From: Streptomyces cyaneus
GTDB taxonomy: Bacteria; Actinomycetota; Actinomycetes; Streptomycetales; Streptomycetaceae
DNA: 64,000 nucleotides
Direction of reading: 5' to 3'
Assembly: GCF_004028635.1 (NCBI RefSeq)
Contig: NZ_RQJW01000005.1
Span: 660,982-724,981 of the forward strand
Under the pieces are notes generated by a model that ran no database searches, was not told where the DNA came from, and saw only the letters and a list, made by a program, of their open reading frames with translations. Both the position numbers and the translations under genes were made by a program. Positions 42,455-50,613 of the stretch are shown here, one piece after another. Position 1 is the first letter of the stretch; the number at the start of each line of letters is the position of its first letter.

Positions 42455-42668
42455 GGCTGCCTCCGGCGGACGGCGTCCTGCCGAAGTACGCTACCGCGAC
42501 CCGCCAGGCAGACAAGGAGAAACGGAGGACCGCTCGCTCGGGGAGTTTCGCGTCGCGTACCCGGACCTCAGCCTCGAGAAGGGCGACCTCACAGCAGTTG
42601 CCGCCGCTACCGTCCGCGCTGTAACTACTCTTCTGCCACGCAATCGAGGCATTCTCCTCAGCCAACAC
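42441..42668 (-). CDS. DUF397 protein (second locus)
   Basis: 75 aa from GTG (GGGAGGAGG RBS; an adjacent TTG is also possible). Classic DUF397: AWQKSSYSADGSGGNCCEVA, then VRVRDAKLPE and LRFSLSAWRVAVAYF. The partner XRE/DUF5753 gene usually found directly upstream is missing on this strand. The only regulator is the one at 40897 on the other strand. Confidence 0.85.
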   Translation of the reverse strand: MLAEENASIAWQKSSYSADGSGGNCCEVALLEAEVRVRDAKLPERAVLRFSLSAWRVAVAYFGRTPSAGGSHEQL

Positions 42669-42956
42669 CGCCTCCTCCCAACCGCATGCCACAAGCCCGT
42701 ACTGGAGAACGGCTCCCAGCCCAGGGACGGGCCGCGTTCGAGCAGGAGAAAGCGCCCGACGGCCCAGCGCGCACAGAGGTTGTACCCACAGCGCCCCGCC
42801 CCTCAACAGACCCGGCCCCGCACCCGAGGCCTTTTCGCCACGAGTCGGCGCCGCATTACCCGGCAGGTAATCGATGCCGTCGAGCCCTCGTGCCACGCTC
42901 GTGAGCAACGTGAGCACAACGCGCGCACAGGAAGCCCGACCGACCGGAAGGACGCC

Positions 42957-43304
42957 ATGCCCGCCTACGCCATCGCCCACCTCCGCAACGCCACCCCGCA
43001 CCCGGAGGTCGCCGAGTACATCGAGCGCATCACCGCCACCTTCGAGCCGTACGGCGGCCGCTTCCTGGTGCACGCCACGCCGCACGAGACCAAGGAGGGC
43101 AGCTGGCCCGGGGCTGTCGTGATGATCGGCTTCCCCGGAATCGCCGAGGCGCGGACGTGGTGGGACTCTCCCGCCTACCAGGAGATCGCGCCCCTGCGCG
43201 CCCGGCACATCGAGGGCGACATCATCCTGGTCGAGGGCGTCGCAGCGGACTACGACCCGACCACCACGGCGAAGGCCATGCGGGAGACACTGGCGGCCGA
43301 GTAG
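42957..43304 (+). CDS. DUF1330 family protein
   Basis: 115 aa. A ferredoxin-like alpha/beta barrel of the DUF1330 type: MPAYAIAHLRN, GGRFLVHA and the typical VMIGFPGIAEARTWWDSPAYQ. RBS GGAAGGA. Function in the family is unknown. The gene is monocistronic and convergent with the PIG-L gene. Confidence 0.88.
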   Translation: MPAYAIAHLRNATPHPEVAEYIERITATFEPYGGRFLVHATPHETKEGSWPGAVVMIGFPGIAEARTWWDSPAYQEIAPLRARHIEGDIILVEGVAADYDPTTTAKAMRETLAAE

Positions 43305-43323
43305 CGCTCAGCGCCGCAGGCGC

Positions 43324-44085
43324 TCAAGGGGTCAGTTCCGTCTGGGCCGACACGGACGGCACCGCGTCCTGCCGGATGTACCACTCGGTGGACAGGAACC
43401 GCTCCCGCACGTCCCGCGCAAACCCGGCGAGCAGGCCCGGCGCCGCCCCTCGCTCCACTTCGCTGCGATGGGCCAGTACGGCGGCCCACTTCTGCTCCAG
43501 CCACGCGCTCACATCGACGGTCGCGGTGACCCGCTCGTCGGGCACCGTGTTCATCGCCTTGCCCGCACGGGCCAGTTCGCTCAACGCCCCGAGGGCCGAG
43601 TGCGGGTGCGTGGCCAGGTAGAGGGCGCTGGGCTGCCAGGGGGAACCGGCGTCCGGGTAGCGGCGCTCGAGGCCGGACGCCTGGAACGCGAGCGTGGTCA
43701 CGCGGTGGGTGTGCACATGGTCGGGATGGCCGGTTACGCCGCCGTAGGCGTCGTGGGTGACAACGATCTGCGGGCGGAACTGCCGTATATGAGCGACCAG
43801 CCGACCCACCGCCTCGTCCAGTGGCGCATCGAGCAACCGCGGGCTGCCGGGGGCGGAGTGCGGCACCTTGGCGTCGGCGTAGCCGAGCATCCGCGGCTCA
43901 CCGGCGCCGAGGATCCGCAGCGCCTCGGCGAGTTCGGCGCCGCGCCCGGTGTCCGGGGTCCAGGTCGCCGTCACGACCGCGGTGCGAGCGCCCGCGGCGG
44001 CGTGCCGGGCGAGGACTCCGCCCGAGGACAGGGACTCGTCGTCCGGGTGGGCGAAGACGGCGAGCAGGCTCGGCAGCGGAGTCAT
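43324..44085 (-). CDS. PIG-L/LmbE family N-deacetylase
   Basis: 253 aa. Metal-site motifs: AHPDDES (His13, Asp16) and GGVTGHPDHVHTH. The length and fold match MshB/Mca-type zinc deacetylases acting on GlcNAc- or GlcN-linked substrates. Mycothiol metabolism is possible given mshD in the window, but MshB- and Mca-specific features are not evident, so the substrate is left open. Confidence 0.88.
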   Translation of the reverse strand: MTPLPSLLAVFAHPDDESLSSGGVLARHAAAGARTAVVTATWTPDTGRGAELAEALRILGAGEPRMLGYADAKVPHSAPGSPRLLDAPLDEAVGRLVAHIRQFRPQIVVTHDAYGGVTGHPDHVHTHRVTTLAFQASGLERRYPDAGSPWQPSALYLATHPHSALGALSELARAGKAMNTVPDERVTATVDVSAWLEQKWAAVLAHRSEVERGAAPGLLAGFARDVRERFLSTEWYIRQDAVPSVSAQTELTP

Positions 44086-44233
44086 AGAACGATCACCTCC
44101 GAGAATGCCCTACGCCCCTGCCCCCTACCTACCCCTGAGTACGAAAACTCAGGCGCAAGGTCATCCGCCACGGCAGACTGTGGCGCCACGACCGATCAAC
44201 GCACACGACCGATCAACACCAGGGGGAACAACC

Positions 44234-44665
44234 ATGAGAACAACCACGAGACGGACCAGTCGAGCCCTCGCCATGACCGCACTGGCGGCCTGCGGGCTGA
44301 CCGGCCTGGGGGCGGTGCCCGCTGCCGCGTCGGGCGATGTGCTGCTTCCCCATCCCGGGCCGGAGGGCCTGGTGTGGGTGCAGGAGTGGACGGGGGACGG
44401 CGGTGTCGTGTCGGCGGGCGTTTGGGAGAGTCTGCCGACCGTGCTCACCGTGGCGTGCGAGGGCGGTGGCGATGTGCGGGTGACCATGCAGTCGCAGGGC
44501 ACCGAGGTCGCCGCGTTCTCGGTCGACTGCCCGGCCGGAGAGGCCGGCGTGGGCTCGGTGAGCATGGACCCCGGCGTGGTGCGTGCCGGTTCCTTCCAGG
44601 TGGCCGTCGACGCTTCGGCGGACAACATCCGGTGGGCGCTGACCGTGACCCAGCCGGAGTCGTGA
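44234..44665 (+). CDS. Small secreted protein
   Basis: 143 aa from an ATG after AGGGGGAAC. Signal peptide with a basic start (RTTTRRTSR), an Ala/Leu core and cleavage near PAAAS. The mature part is a beta-rich domain of about 110 residues with two Cys (VACEGG, VDCPAG), probably disulfide-linked. No family recognised. It lies alone between divergent and convergent genes. Confidence 0.75.
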   Translation: MRTTTRRTSRALAMTALAACGLTGLGAVPAAASGDVLLPHPGPEGLVWVQEWTGDGGVVSAGVWESLPTVLTVACEGGGDVRVTMQSQGTEVAAFSVDCPAGEAGVGSVSMDPGVVRAGSFQVAVDASADNIRWALTVTQPES

Positions 44666-44743
44666 CCCGGGGGAACCAAGCGCGGCGCCGGGCGAAGTGC
44701 GCGTGGCGTCAGGCGAAGTGAGCGTGGCGGTCGGGCGCGTGCA

Positions 44744-45676
44744 CTACCGCTCGGCCGCCACCGGCCCCACCCGCTCCGCCGGCCAGCCAACCCCCGTCAG
44801 CTCCTCCGACACCGTCCACAACCGCCGCGCCACCCCCGCGTCACTCGCGGCCGCCGTCCGCCCCACCAGCGTCGGCGCACCCCGCATCTCGCCCAGCCCG
44901 TCGGGGCCGACGTAGCTCGCACCGGGGAGGTCCTGAGTGGCGGCGTACAACGTAGGCAGCGCCCCCGCCCTGTCGTCCTGGGCGAAGAGCCTGTTGCCGA
45001 TCTTCATGAACCCACGCATCACCGGACTCCCCGCGTGACTCTGGAGATTGGTCGCGGCGTAGCCGGGGTGGGCCGCCAGGGCGCGGACCGGGGAGCCGGA
45101 CTCCGCGAGGCGGCGCTGGAGTTCCAGGGTGAAGAGCAGGTTCGCCAGCTTCGACTGGGCGTACGCGCGGTTCGGGTCGTAGCCGGACGCCCAGTTCAGG
45201 TCCTCGAAGCGGATCCTCGCGCCGAACCAGCGGTGGGCACCGGACGACAACGTCACGACCCGGTCGGTGACGTAGGGCAGCAACAGGTTCGTCAGCGCGA
45301 AGTGGCCCAGATGGTTCGTACCGAACTGCATCTCGAAGCCGTCCGCCGTCCGCTGCTGCGGCAGCATCATCACGCCGGCGTTGTTGATCAGCAGGTCCAG
45401 CGGCCGCCCCTGCCAGCCGTCCGCGAACTCCCGCACGGACGACAGATCCGCCAGATCCAGGCGCCGCACCTCCGTGCTGCCGTTCACCGTCGCCGCCGCT
45501 GCCCGCCCCCGTTCCAGGTCGCGTACGGCGAACACGACGTGCGCGCCGGCCCGGGCCAGCGCGTCGGCCGCGGTGAGGCCGATGCCGCTGTTGGCACCGG
45601 TGACGACGGCCGTGCGGCCGGCGAGGTCGGGGAGGCGGTTCGCGTCCCACGTCTGCTTCTTCGTCTTGTCAGCCAT
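44744..45676 (-). CDS. Short-chain dehydrogenase/reductase
   Basis: 310 aa from the ATG at 45676. NAD(P)-binding TGANSGIG, structural NNAGVM and catalytic YAQSK with the upstream Ser in LSSGAHR; overall it resembles retinol dehydrogenase/WW-oxidoreductase-like SDRs (AHPGYAATNLQ). It reduces or oxidises an unknown carbonyl/alcohol. Divergent from a TetR gene, across a 90-bp gap with four 18-bp-spaced repeats. It is probably the target of that regulator. Confidence 0.93.
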   Translation of the reverse strand: MADKTKKQTWDANRLPDLAGRTAVVTGANSGIGLTAADALARAGAHVVFAVRDLERGRAAAATVNGSTEVRRLDLADLSSVREFADGWQGRPLDLLINNAGVMMLPQQRTADGFEMQFGTNHLGHFALTNLLLPYVTDRVVTLSSGAHRWFGARIRFEDLNWASGYDPNRAYAQSKLANLLFTLELQRRLAESGSPVRALAAHPGYAATNLQSHAGSPVMRGFMKIGNRLFAQDDRAGALPTLYAATQDLPGASYVGPDGLGEMRGAPTLVGRTAAASDAGVARRLWTVSEELTGVGWPAERVGPVAAER

Positions 45677-45697
45677 GCCCTCGAATGTAGGCGTCGC

Positions 45698-45759
45698 CAA
45701 CAATGCTGTCAATGACAACAATGGTGACGACGTCAACAATGATGGCGCCGCCAACATCA
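45698..45759. promoter_or_regulatory. Four 8-bp repeats at exact 18-bp spacing in the SDR/TetR gap
   Basis: CAACAATG begins at 45698, 45716 and 45734, and CAACATCA at 45752. Between the first two lies the palindrome TGTCAATGACA (45707-45717). Such a regular array fills the divergent promoter and is the likely binding site for the TetR protein. Confidence 0.65.
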
Positions 45760-45775
45760 AGCTACGATGGTGCGC

Positions 45776-46369
45776 ATGCCCGAGAGTCGCCCCTACCACC
45801 ACGGAGACCTGCGCTCCGCCCTGCTCGCCGCCGCGGAACGCACCCTGCGCGAAAAGGGCGTCGGCTCCCTCTCGCTCCGCGAACTGGCCCGCGAGGTCGG
45901 CGTCAGTCACGCCGCCCCGGGCCGGCACTTCAAGGACAAGCAGGCGCTGCTCAACGCCCTGGCGCTGGCGGGGTACGAGCGGCTGGCCCAGGCCCTGGAC
46001 GCCGCCGAGGACCCGGCGCTCCCGCTGGAACCCCGGCTCACCGCCCTGGCCCGGGCCTATCTCACCTTCGCCATCGACAACGCCGAGCTCCTGGAGCTCA
46101 TGTACGCCCGCAAGCACGACCCGGACGCCTCGGAGCAGATGGCCGCCGCCGTCGAGCGCACGGTCGGCAGCCTCGAACGGGTCCTCGCGGACGCCCAGAA
46201 ACGAGGCGAGATCATCGAGGGCGACCCCGAGGAACTCAACCTCGTCACGGGCGCCGCCCTCCACGGCATGGCCGGCTTCATCGCGGCCGGCTGGCTGACC
46301 CCGGATGCGGCCTTGCCCGGTGTGGAGGGCCTGGTCCACCACTTGCTGCACGGCCTGAAGCCCCGCTGA
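45776..46369 (+). CDS. TetR-family regulator
   Basis: 197 aa from the ATG at 45776; an upstream ATG at 45767 is in frame. TACGAT (45763-45768) lies 7 nt before the chosen ATG and no RBS is seen, so the transcript may be leaderless. N-terminal helix-turn-helix (about 10-55): LSLRELAREVGVSHAAPGRHF. The C-terminal TetR_C domain (WHG-like) covers about 80-195. It probably represses the divergent SDR gene. Confidence 0.92.
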   Translation: MPESRPYHHGDLRSALLAAAERTLREKGVGSLSLRELAREVGVSHAAPGRHFKDKQALLNALALAGYERLAQALDAAEDPALPLEPRLTALARAYLTFAIDNAELLELMYARKHDPDASEQMAAAVERTVGSLERVLADAQKRGEIIEGDPEELNLVTGAALHGMAGFIAAGWLTPDAALPGVEGLVHHLLHGLKPR

Positions 46370-46406
46370 CAGTCCCTTTTCAGCGCTGCCAGCAGCAACG
46401 CCATCA

Positions 46407-46440
46407 GGGGCGCGGGGAACTGCGCGACCAGCCACAACGG
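46407..46440. repeat. Common Streptomyces intergenic repeat fragment
   Basis: GGGGCGCGGGGAACTGCGCG followed by ACCAGCCACAACGG. From memory this sequence occurs in hundreds of copies in Streptomyces genomes, usually between convergent genes, as here. Confidence 0.6.
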
Positions 46441-46483
46441 ACCCGCAGCCGCCAGACAACCGCAGCCCCAATGGCGATGATGC

Positions 46484-47443
46484 TCAAACCCCGAACGCAC
46501 CGCGCAGAACACTGATCGCCTGCCCAATAGCAGCCTCCGCACCCCGAGTCTCCCGCAGCGCGTTCAGCATCACGAAGTCGTGAATGACCCCCTGATACCG
46601 CACCGCGGTCACCGGCACCCCCGCCTCCCGCAACTTGTTCGCATACGCCTCCCCCTCATCCCGCAGCACATCGGCCTCGGCCGTGATGACCAGCGCCGGC
46701 GGAAGCCCCTGAAGCTGCTCGACGGAGGCCCGCAGCGGCGACGCGGTCACCTGCGCCCGCTCGGCCTCATCGGTCGTGTACTGATCCCAGAACCACTGCA
46801 TCGCATCCAGCCGCAGGAAGTACCCCTCGGCGAACTGCCGGTACGAGCCGGTGTCGAAGGCAGCGTCGGTGACCGGATAGAAGAGCACCTGCTGAACCAG
46901 CGGAACATCCCCGCGCTGCTTGGCCATCAAGGTGAGCGCGGCGCTCATGTTGCCGCCCACCGAGTCACCGGCCACCGCGATCCGCCCGGCGTCCAGATTG
47001 TTGCCCGCCCCCTCGCTGACGACCCACCGCGCGACGGCGTAGTTCTGCTCGATGGCGACCGGATAGCGCGCCTCGGGCGAGAGGTCGTACTCGGGGAAGA
47101 CGACCGCGGCACCGGTACCGACGGCCAGCTCGCGCACAAGGCGGTCGTGGGTGTGGGCGTTGCCGAAGACCCAGCCGGCGCCGTGGATGTAGATGATCAC
47201 CGGAAGCACCCCGGTCGCCCCGGCCGGGCGCACGACACGGACCTTGACCTCACCGGTCGGCCCGCCGGCCACGGTGACCCACTCCTCGTCGACGGCGGGC
47301 TTGGCGATCTCGCCGGACTGCACCTCGTCGACGACCTTGCGCCCCTCCGCCGGCCCGAGGTCGAACAGGTACGGCGGGTTCGCGGTCGCCTCGGCGAAGG
47401 CCTGTGCGGCGGGCTCCAGTACGGGGCGGTTGGACTCGGTCAT
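46484..47443 (-). CDS. HSL-type alpha/beta hydrolase (acetyl esterase)
   Basis: 319 aa from the ATG at 47443 with GAGGAG as RBS. Oxyanion HGAGW (variant of HGGGW), nucleophile GDSVGGN, Asp in EADVLRDEG and His in IHDFVM. The family IV (hormone-sensitive-lipase) esterase fold is clear. It has no signal peptide, so it acts in the cytoplasm on small acyl esters. Divergent from the MarR/OhrR-type regulator gene. Confidence 0.92.
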   Translation of the reverse strand: MTESNRPVLEPAAQAFAEATANPPYLFDLGPAEGRKVVDEVQSGEIAKPAVDEEWVTVAGGPTGEVKVRVVRPAGATGVLPVIIYIHGAGWVFGNAHTHDRLVRELAVGTGAAVVFPEYDLSPEARYPVAIEQNYAVARWVVSEGAGNNLDAGRIAVAGDSVGGNMSAALTLMAKQRGDVPLVQQVLFYPVTDAAFDTGSYRQFAEGYFLRLDAMQWFWDQYTTDEAERAQVTASPLRASVEQLQGLPPALVITAEADVLRDEGEAYANKLREAGVPVTAVRYQGVIHDFVMLNALRETRGAEAAIGQAISVLRGAFGV

Positions 47444-47547
47444 GGCGATCTCCTCGGATCGGGTGCCGCACGCCCCACGCACACGGGCAGGCTCTGCCGG
47501 CTGGATCGCCGGGTTCGGCGGCACACCATGAAAGTAGCGCGCTATTA

Positions 47548-47561
47548 AGTCGTGTGCAACT
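47548..47561. promoter_or_regulatory. Imperfect dyad between the esterase and OhrR-like genes
   Basis: AGTCG-TGTG-CAACT has 4 of 5 matched positions per arm, in an AT-rich stretch for this genome. It resembles operators of OhrR-type regulators in general form only. Candidate site. Confidence 0.3.
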
Positions 47562-47648
47562 GATTAGTGCTCGATGGATTGGCTCTCGATAGAGTCGGGG
47601 GCAACCCAGCAGTCATCCAGCACCCCGAACACCGCACCCTCCACCCTC

Positions 47649-47683
47649 CACCCCGCACCCCGCACCCCGCACCCCGCACCCCG
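47649..47683. repeat. Five tandem CACCCCG heptamers upstream of the regulator
   Basis: Five perfect CACCCCG units (47649-47683) follow an ACCCTCC-type run and end 16 bp before the ATG at 47699, overlapping the region just upstream of the RBS CCAGGAG. Confidence 0.8.
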
Positions 47684-47698
47684 CACCAGGAGCCCGCC

Positions 47699-48178
47699 AT
47701 GAGCCCAGCCCTCGAACCAGCCTCCGAAGCGGCCCCCGAAGCGGCCCCCGAAGGCTCCCTCCTCCTGGACGACCAGCTCTGCTTCGCCCTCTACGCCGCC
47801 TCCCGCGCCGTCACCGCGCGCTACCGCCCCCTCCTCGACGAACTCGGCCTGACCTACCCCCAGTACCTGGTCATGCTCGTCCTCTGGGAGCAGGACTCGA
47901 TCTCCGTACGCGACCTGGGCGCGGCCCTCCAGCTGGAGTCCAGCACCCTCTCCCCGCTGCTCAAGCGCCTCGAAGCGGGCGGCCTGCTGCACCGCGAGCG
48001 CCGCCCCGACGACGAGCGCTCGGTCGCCATCCGCCTCACCGAGGCCGGCGCCGGACTCCGCGACCGCGCGGCCACCGTCCCGCTCGCCATCGGCGACGCC
48101 ATGGGCCTGACCCCCGAACAGGACGCCCTGGCCAAGCAGCTGCTCCGCCTGATCACCACGAACGTCATCGAGAACTGA
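47699..48178 (+). CDS. MarR-family regulator, OhrR-like
   Basis: 159 aa from the ATG at 47699 (CAGGAG RBS). After a short acidic tail comes DQLCFALYAASRAVTARYRP, where Cys is the peroxide-sensing residue of OhrR proteins. It is followed by LGLTYPQYLVMLVLWE and a winged helix (LQLESSTLSPLLKRLE, RRPDDERSV). It would sense organic hydroperoxides by thiol oxidation. No ohr gene is adjacent. The divergent esterase may be its target. Confidence 0.88.
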   Translation: MSPALEPASEAAPEAAPEGSLLLDDQLCFALYAASRAVTARYRPLLDELGLTYPQYLVMLVLWEQDSISVRDLGAALQLESSTLSPLLKRLEAGGLLHRERRPDDERSVAIRLTEAGAGLRDRAATVPLAIGDAMGLTPEQDALAKQLLRLITTNVIEN

Positions 48179-48418
48179 CCCCCGCAGCACCCCACCCCCC
48201 GGCCCCGGTCAAGCCAAGGCCATCGCCCACCCATCCCCACGCCATTGATCAGCAATCCCCAACTCCCCTGAGCAATACGGAAGTCAGGATTGCGAAACTC
48301 ATCTTGTTGTCACGTACTCAACAAGCGACAGTCGTCGGCGGGCCGCCGCCCCCACCGGGAACCACACCGGTGGACCCCCACCCGCAGGCCTCTTCCCCCA
48401 CTCACCGGAGGCTGTACG

Positions 48419-49756
48419 TTGCGTACGACGACCCTCAACTCACCGACCACCCCCGGCAGATGGCGCCGCATCACTTCCACAGCCGCCACTGCGGCCGCAA
48501 CCACCGCCGCACTGCTCCTCGCAGGGCTCGCCACCGCGACCCACGCGACCGCCACCCCGCAGACCCCCGCCACCTCCTCCGCCACCACGAAGGTCACCTG
48601 GACCGCCACCCCGTGCGCCACGCCCAAGCACAAGGGCGACCTGGCCTGCAACTCGGTCCGCGTAACCGGCGGCACCACCGCCTTCGAGAAGCAGCGGGCG
48701 GCCAAGAGCGGCACCACCCCCAAGGCCGGTGACGCCACCACCCCCTCCGGCTACGGCCCGTCCGACCTCCAGGACGCCTACGGCCTGACGTCCGCCGCCG
48801 CCTCCAACGGCGACGGCGAGACCATCGCGATCGTCGACGCGTACGACGACCCGAACGCCGAGGCCGACCTCGCCAAGTACCGATCGCAGTACGGCCTCTC
48901 CGCCTGCACCACCGCCAACGGCTGCTTCAAGAAGGTCGGCCAGACCGGTTCCACGACCTCCCTCCCCTCCGCCGACAGCGGCTGGGGCCAGGAGATCTCC
49001 CTCGACGTCGACATGGCGAGCGCCACCTGCCCGAACTGCAACATCCTGCTGGTCGAGGCGTCCTCCGCCTCCATGGAGGATCTGGGCACCGCAGTGAACG
49101 AGGCGGTCAAGCTGGGTGCCAAGTACGTCTCCAACAGCTACGGCGGCTCGGAGTCCTCCTCCGACGCCTCGTACGACTCCGCGTACTTCAACCACCCGGG
49201 CGTCGCCATCACCGTCAGCGCCGGCGACTCGGCCTACGGCGCCGAGTACCCGGCCGCGTCCCGGTACGTCACCGCCGTGGGCGGCACGAAGCTGTCCAGC
49301 TCCTCCACCTCGCGCGGCTGGACGGAGTCCGTCTGGAAGACCAGCAGCACCGAAGGGACCGGCTCCGGCTGCTCCTCGTACGACACGAAGCCGAGCTGGC
49401 AGACCGACAGCGGCTGCGGCAAGCGCATGATCGCGGACGTCTCGGCCGTCGCGGACCCGGCGACCGGCGTCTCGGTCTACGACTCCTACGGCGTCACGGC
49501 CGGCTGGTACACCTTCGGCGGCACGAGCGCCTCCGCCCCGATCATCGCGGGCGTCTACGCCCTCGCGGGCACCCCGTCCAGCGGCTCCTACCCGGCACAG
49601 TTCCCGTACGCCGCCGCGGGCACCTCCGCCCTCAACGACGTCACCTCCGGCAACAACGGCACCTGCTCCACGTCGTACTTCTGCACCGCCCGCTCCGGCT
49701 ACGACGGCCCCACCGGCTGGGGCACCCCGCAGGGCCTGGACGCCTTCACCGGCTGA
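48419..49756 (+). CDS. Secreted S53 (sedolisin-type) peptidase
   Basis: 445 aa from TTG, with GGAGG about 8 nt upstream. Long Ala/Thr-rich signal sequence. Sedolisin-type residues are visible: Glu and Asp in GQEISLDVDMA, Asp in VSAGDSAYG and Ser in FGGTSASAP. The usual long S53 propeptide is short here (about 60 residues before the IAIVDAYDD strand). Cys pairs (CPNC, CSSYD, CSTSYFC) suggest disulfides. Acid-active secreted endopeptidase. Confidence 0.9.
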   Translation: MRTTTLNSPTTPGRWRRITSTAATAAATTAALLLAGLATATHATATPQTPATSSATTKVTWTATPCATPKHKGDLACNSVRVTGGTTAFEKQRAAKSGTTPKAGDATTPSGYGPSDLQDAYGLTSAAASNGDGETIAIVDAYDDPNAEADLAKYRSQYGLSACTTANGCFKKVGQTGSTTSLPSADSGWGQEISLDVDMASATCPNCNILLVEASSASMEDLGTAVNEAVKLGAKYVSNSYGGSESSSDASYDSAYFNHPGVAITVSAGDSAYGAEYPAASRYVTAVGGTKLSSSSTSRGWTESVWKTSSTEGTGSGCSSYDTKPSWQTDSGCGKRMIADVSAVADPATGVSVYDSYGVTAGWYTFGGTSASAPIIAGVYALAGTPSSGSYPAQFPYAAAGTSALNDVTSGNNGTCSTSYFCTARSGYDGPTGWGTPQGLDAFTG

Positions 49757-49780
49757 CCCTCCGTCACCAGCCCTGACAGC

Positions 49781-49811
49781 AACGGGCCACGGCACCCCGC
49801 CGTGGCCCGTT
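49781..49811 (+). terminator. Terminator of the S53 peptidase gene
   Basis: AACGGGCCACGGC (49781-49793) pairs with GCCGTGGCCCGTT (49799-49811), 5-nt loop. Confidence 0.75.
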
Positions 49812-49962
49812 CGCCATGCCGGGATAGCCTTCACCCGCAGAACACGGGCACGACCCCTCACCCGACCGGCCGTCAGAAACGGCCACCGGCGTGAGGATGG
49901 CTAACGACGGAACCACACGACAGGTTCCGCTCAGGCCTCATTGCCCGGGGTGACCTGCCGTG

Positions 49963-49995
49963 ATACACAGAGTGACCGTACGAGGTATTCGTACG
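49963..49995. promoter_or_regulatory. BldD-box-like site and adjacent inverted repeat before the T4SS-like cluster
   Basis: ATACACAGAGTGA (49963-49975) matches 8 of 9 fixed positions of the BldD consensus TNACNC(A/T)GNGTNA. Directly after it CGTACGA (49977-49983) and TCGTACG (49989-49995) form a perfect inverted repeat with a 5-nt spacer. The cluster start is 110 bp downstream. Confidence 0.4.
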
Positions 49996-50106
49996 AATCC
50001 CGCCCATCAATGACTCCAAGTCGACATACGACGGCGCCATTGTCGGCGAGAATGAGGCCTGACCTCTGCGCACCGCAGGGGACCGCGGAACTACCCAACA
50101 GGGGCG

Positions 50107-50424
50107 GTGACTTACATGCTGTTTGCGGCCGACAAGGGCGACATCAACACCATCATCGGCGGGATCGCTCCGGACTGGGGCCCCTTCGGCAGCCTGGGTA
50201 ACGAGGCCAAGGTGATGATCGAGGTCGTGATGGCGGTGGCCATCCTGCTCTGTCTCGGCATCGCCATCTGGGGCGCGGCCAAACAGCGCATCGGCGCCAC
50301 GGCACTGCGCGACACGTTCAGCGCCGAGCAGGGCAAGGGGCTGATCATCGCCGGTCTGACGGGCGTCTTCATCATCGGCTCACTGGGCACACTGTTCACC
50401 ATCGTGTACGGCATGGCGGTATAG
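50107..50424 (+). CDS. Small two-span membrane protein of T4SS-like cluster (VirB2-like size)
   Basis: 105 aa from GTG; the ATG at 50116 is an alternative. Two membrane segments (about 36-58 and 75-100) joined by a basic loop with AAKQRIGATALRDTF. Size and layout are those of pilin-like or VirB2/TrbC-type subunits, though no pilin cleavage site is apparent. First gene of a six-gene cluster. From recall it corresponds to cmdF of S. coelicolor. Confidence 0.8.
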   Translation: MTYMLFAADKGDINTIIGGIAPDWGPFGSLGNEAKVMIEVVMAVAILLCLGIAIWGAAKQRIGATALRDTFSAEQGKGLIIAGLTGVFIIGSLGTLFTIVYGMAV

Positions 50425-50613
50425 CCGTCCCCATCCCCTCCGTCCGCTCCGGGCACGCCCGGTCCCCCTAGTCCCCCACCCACCCGTCGTGCCCACCGGC
50501 TGAGGTTGCGTTTCCCTGATGTCGAGTCACCACACCGCGCCCACGCGGGCACCAGCACGGCTACCGTCGTACTCCTACGTGTTTTCGTCCGACGTCGAGG
50601 GGGCGTACGCGGC

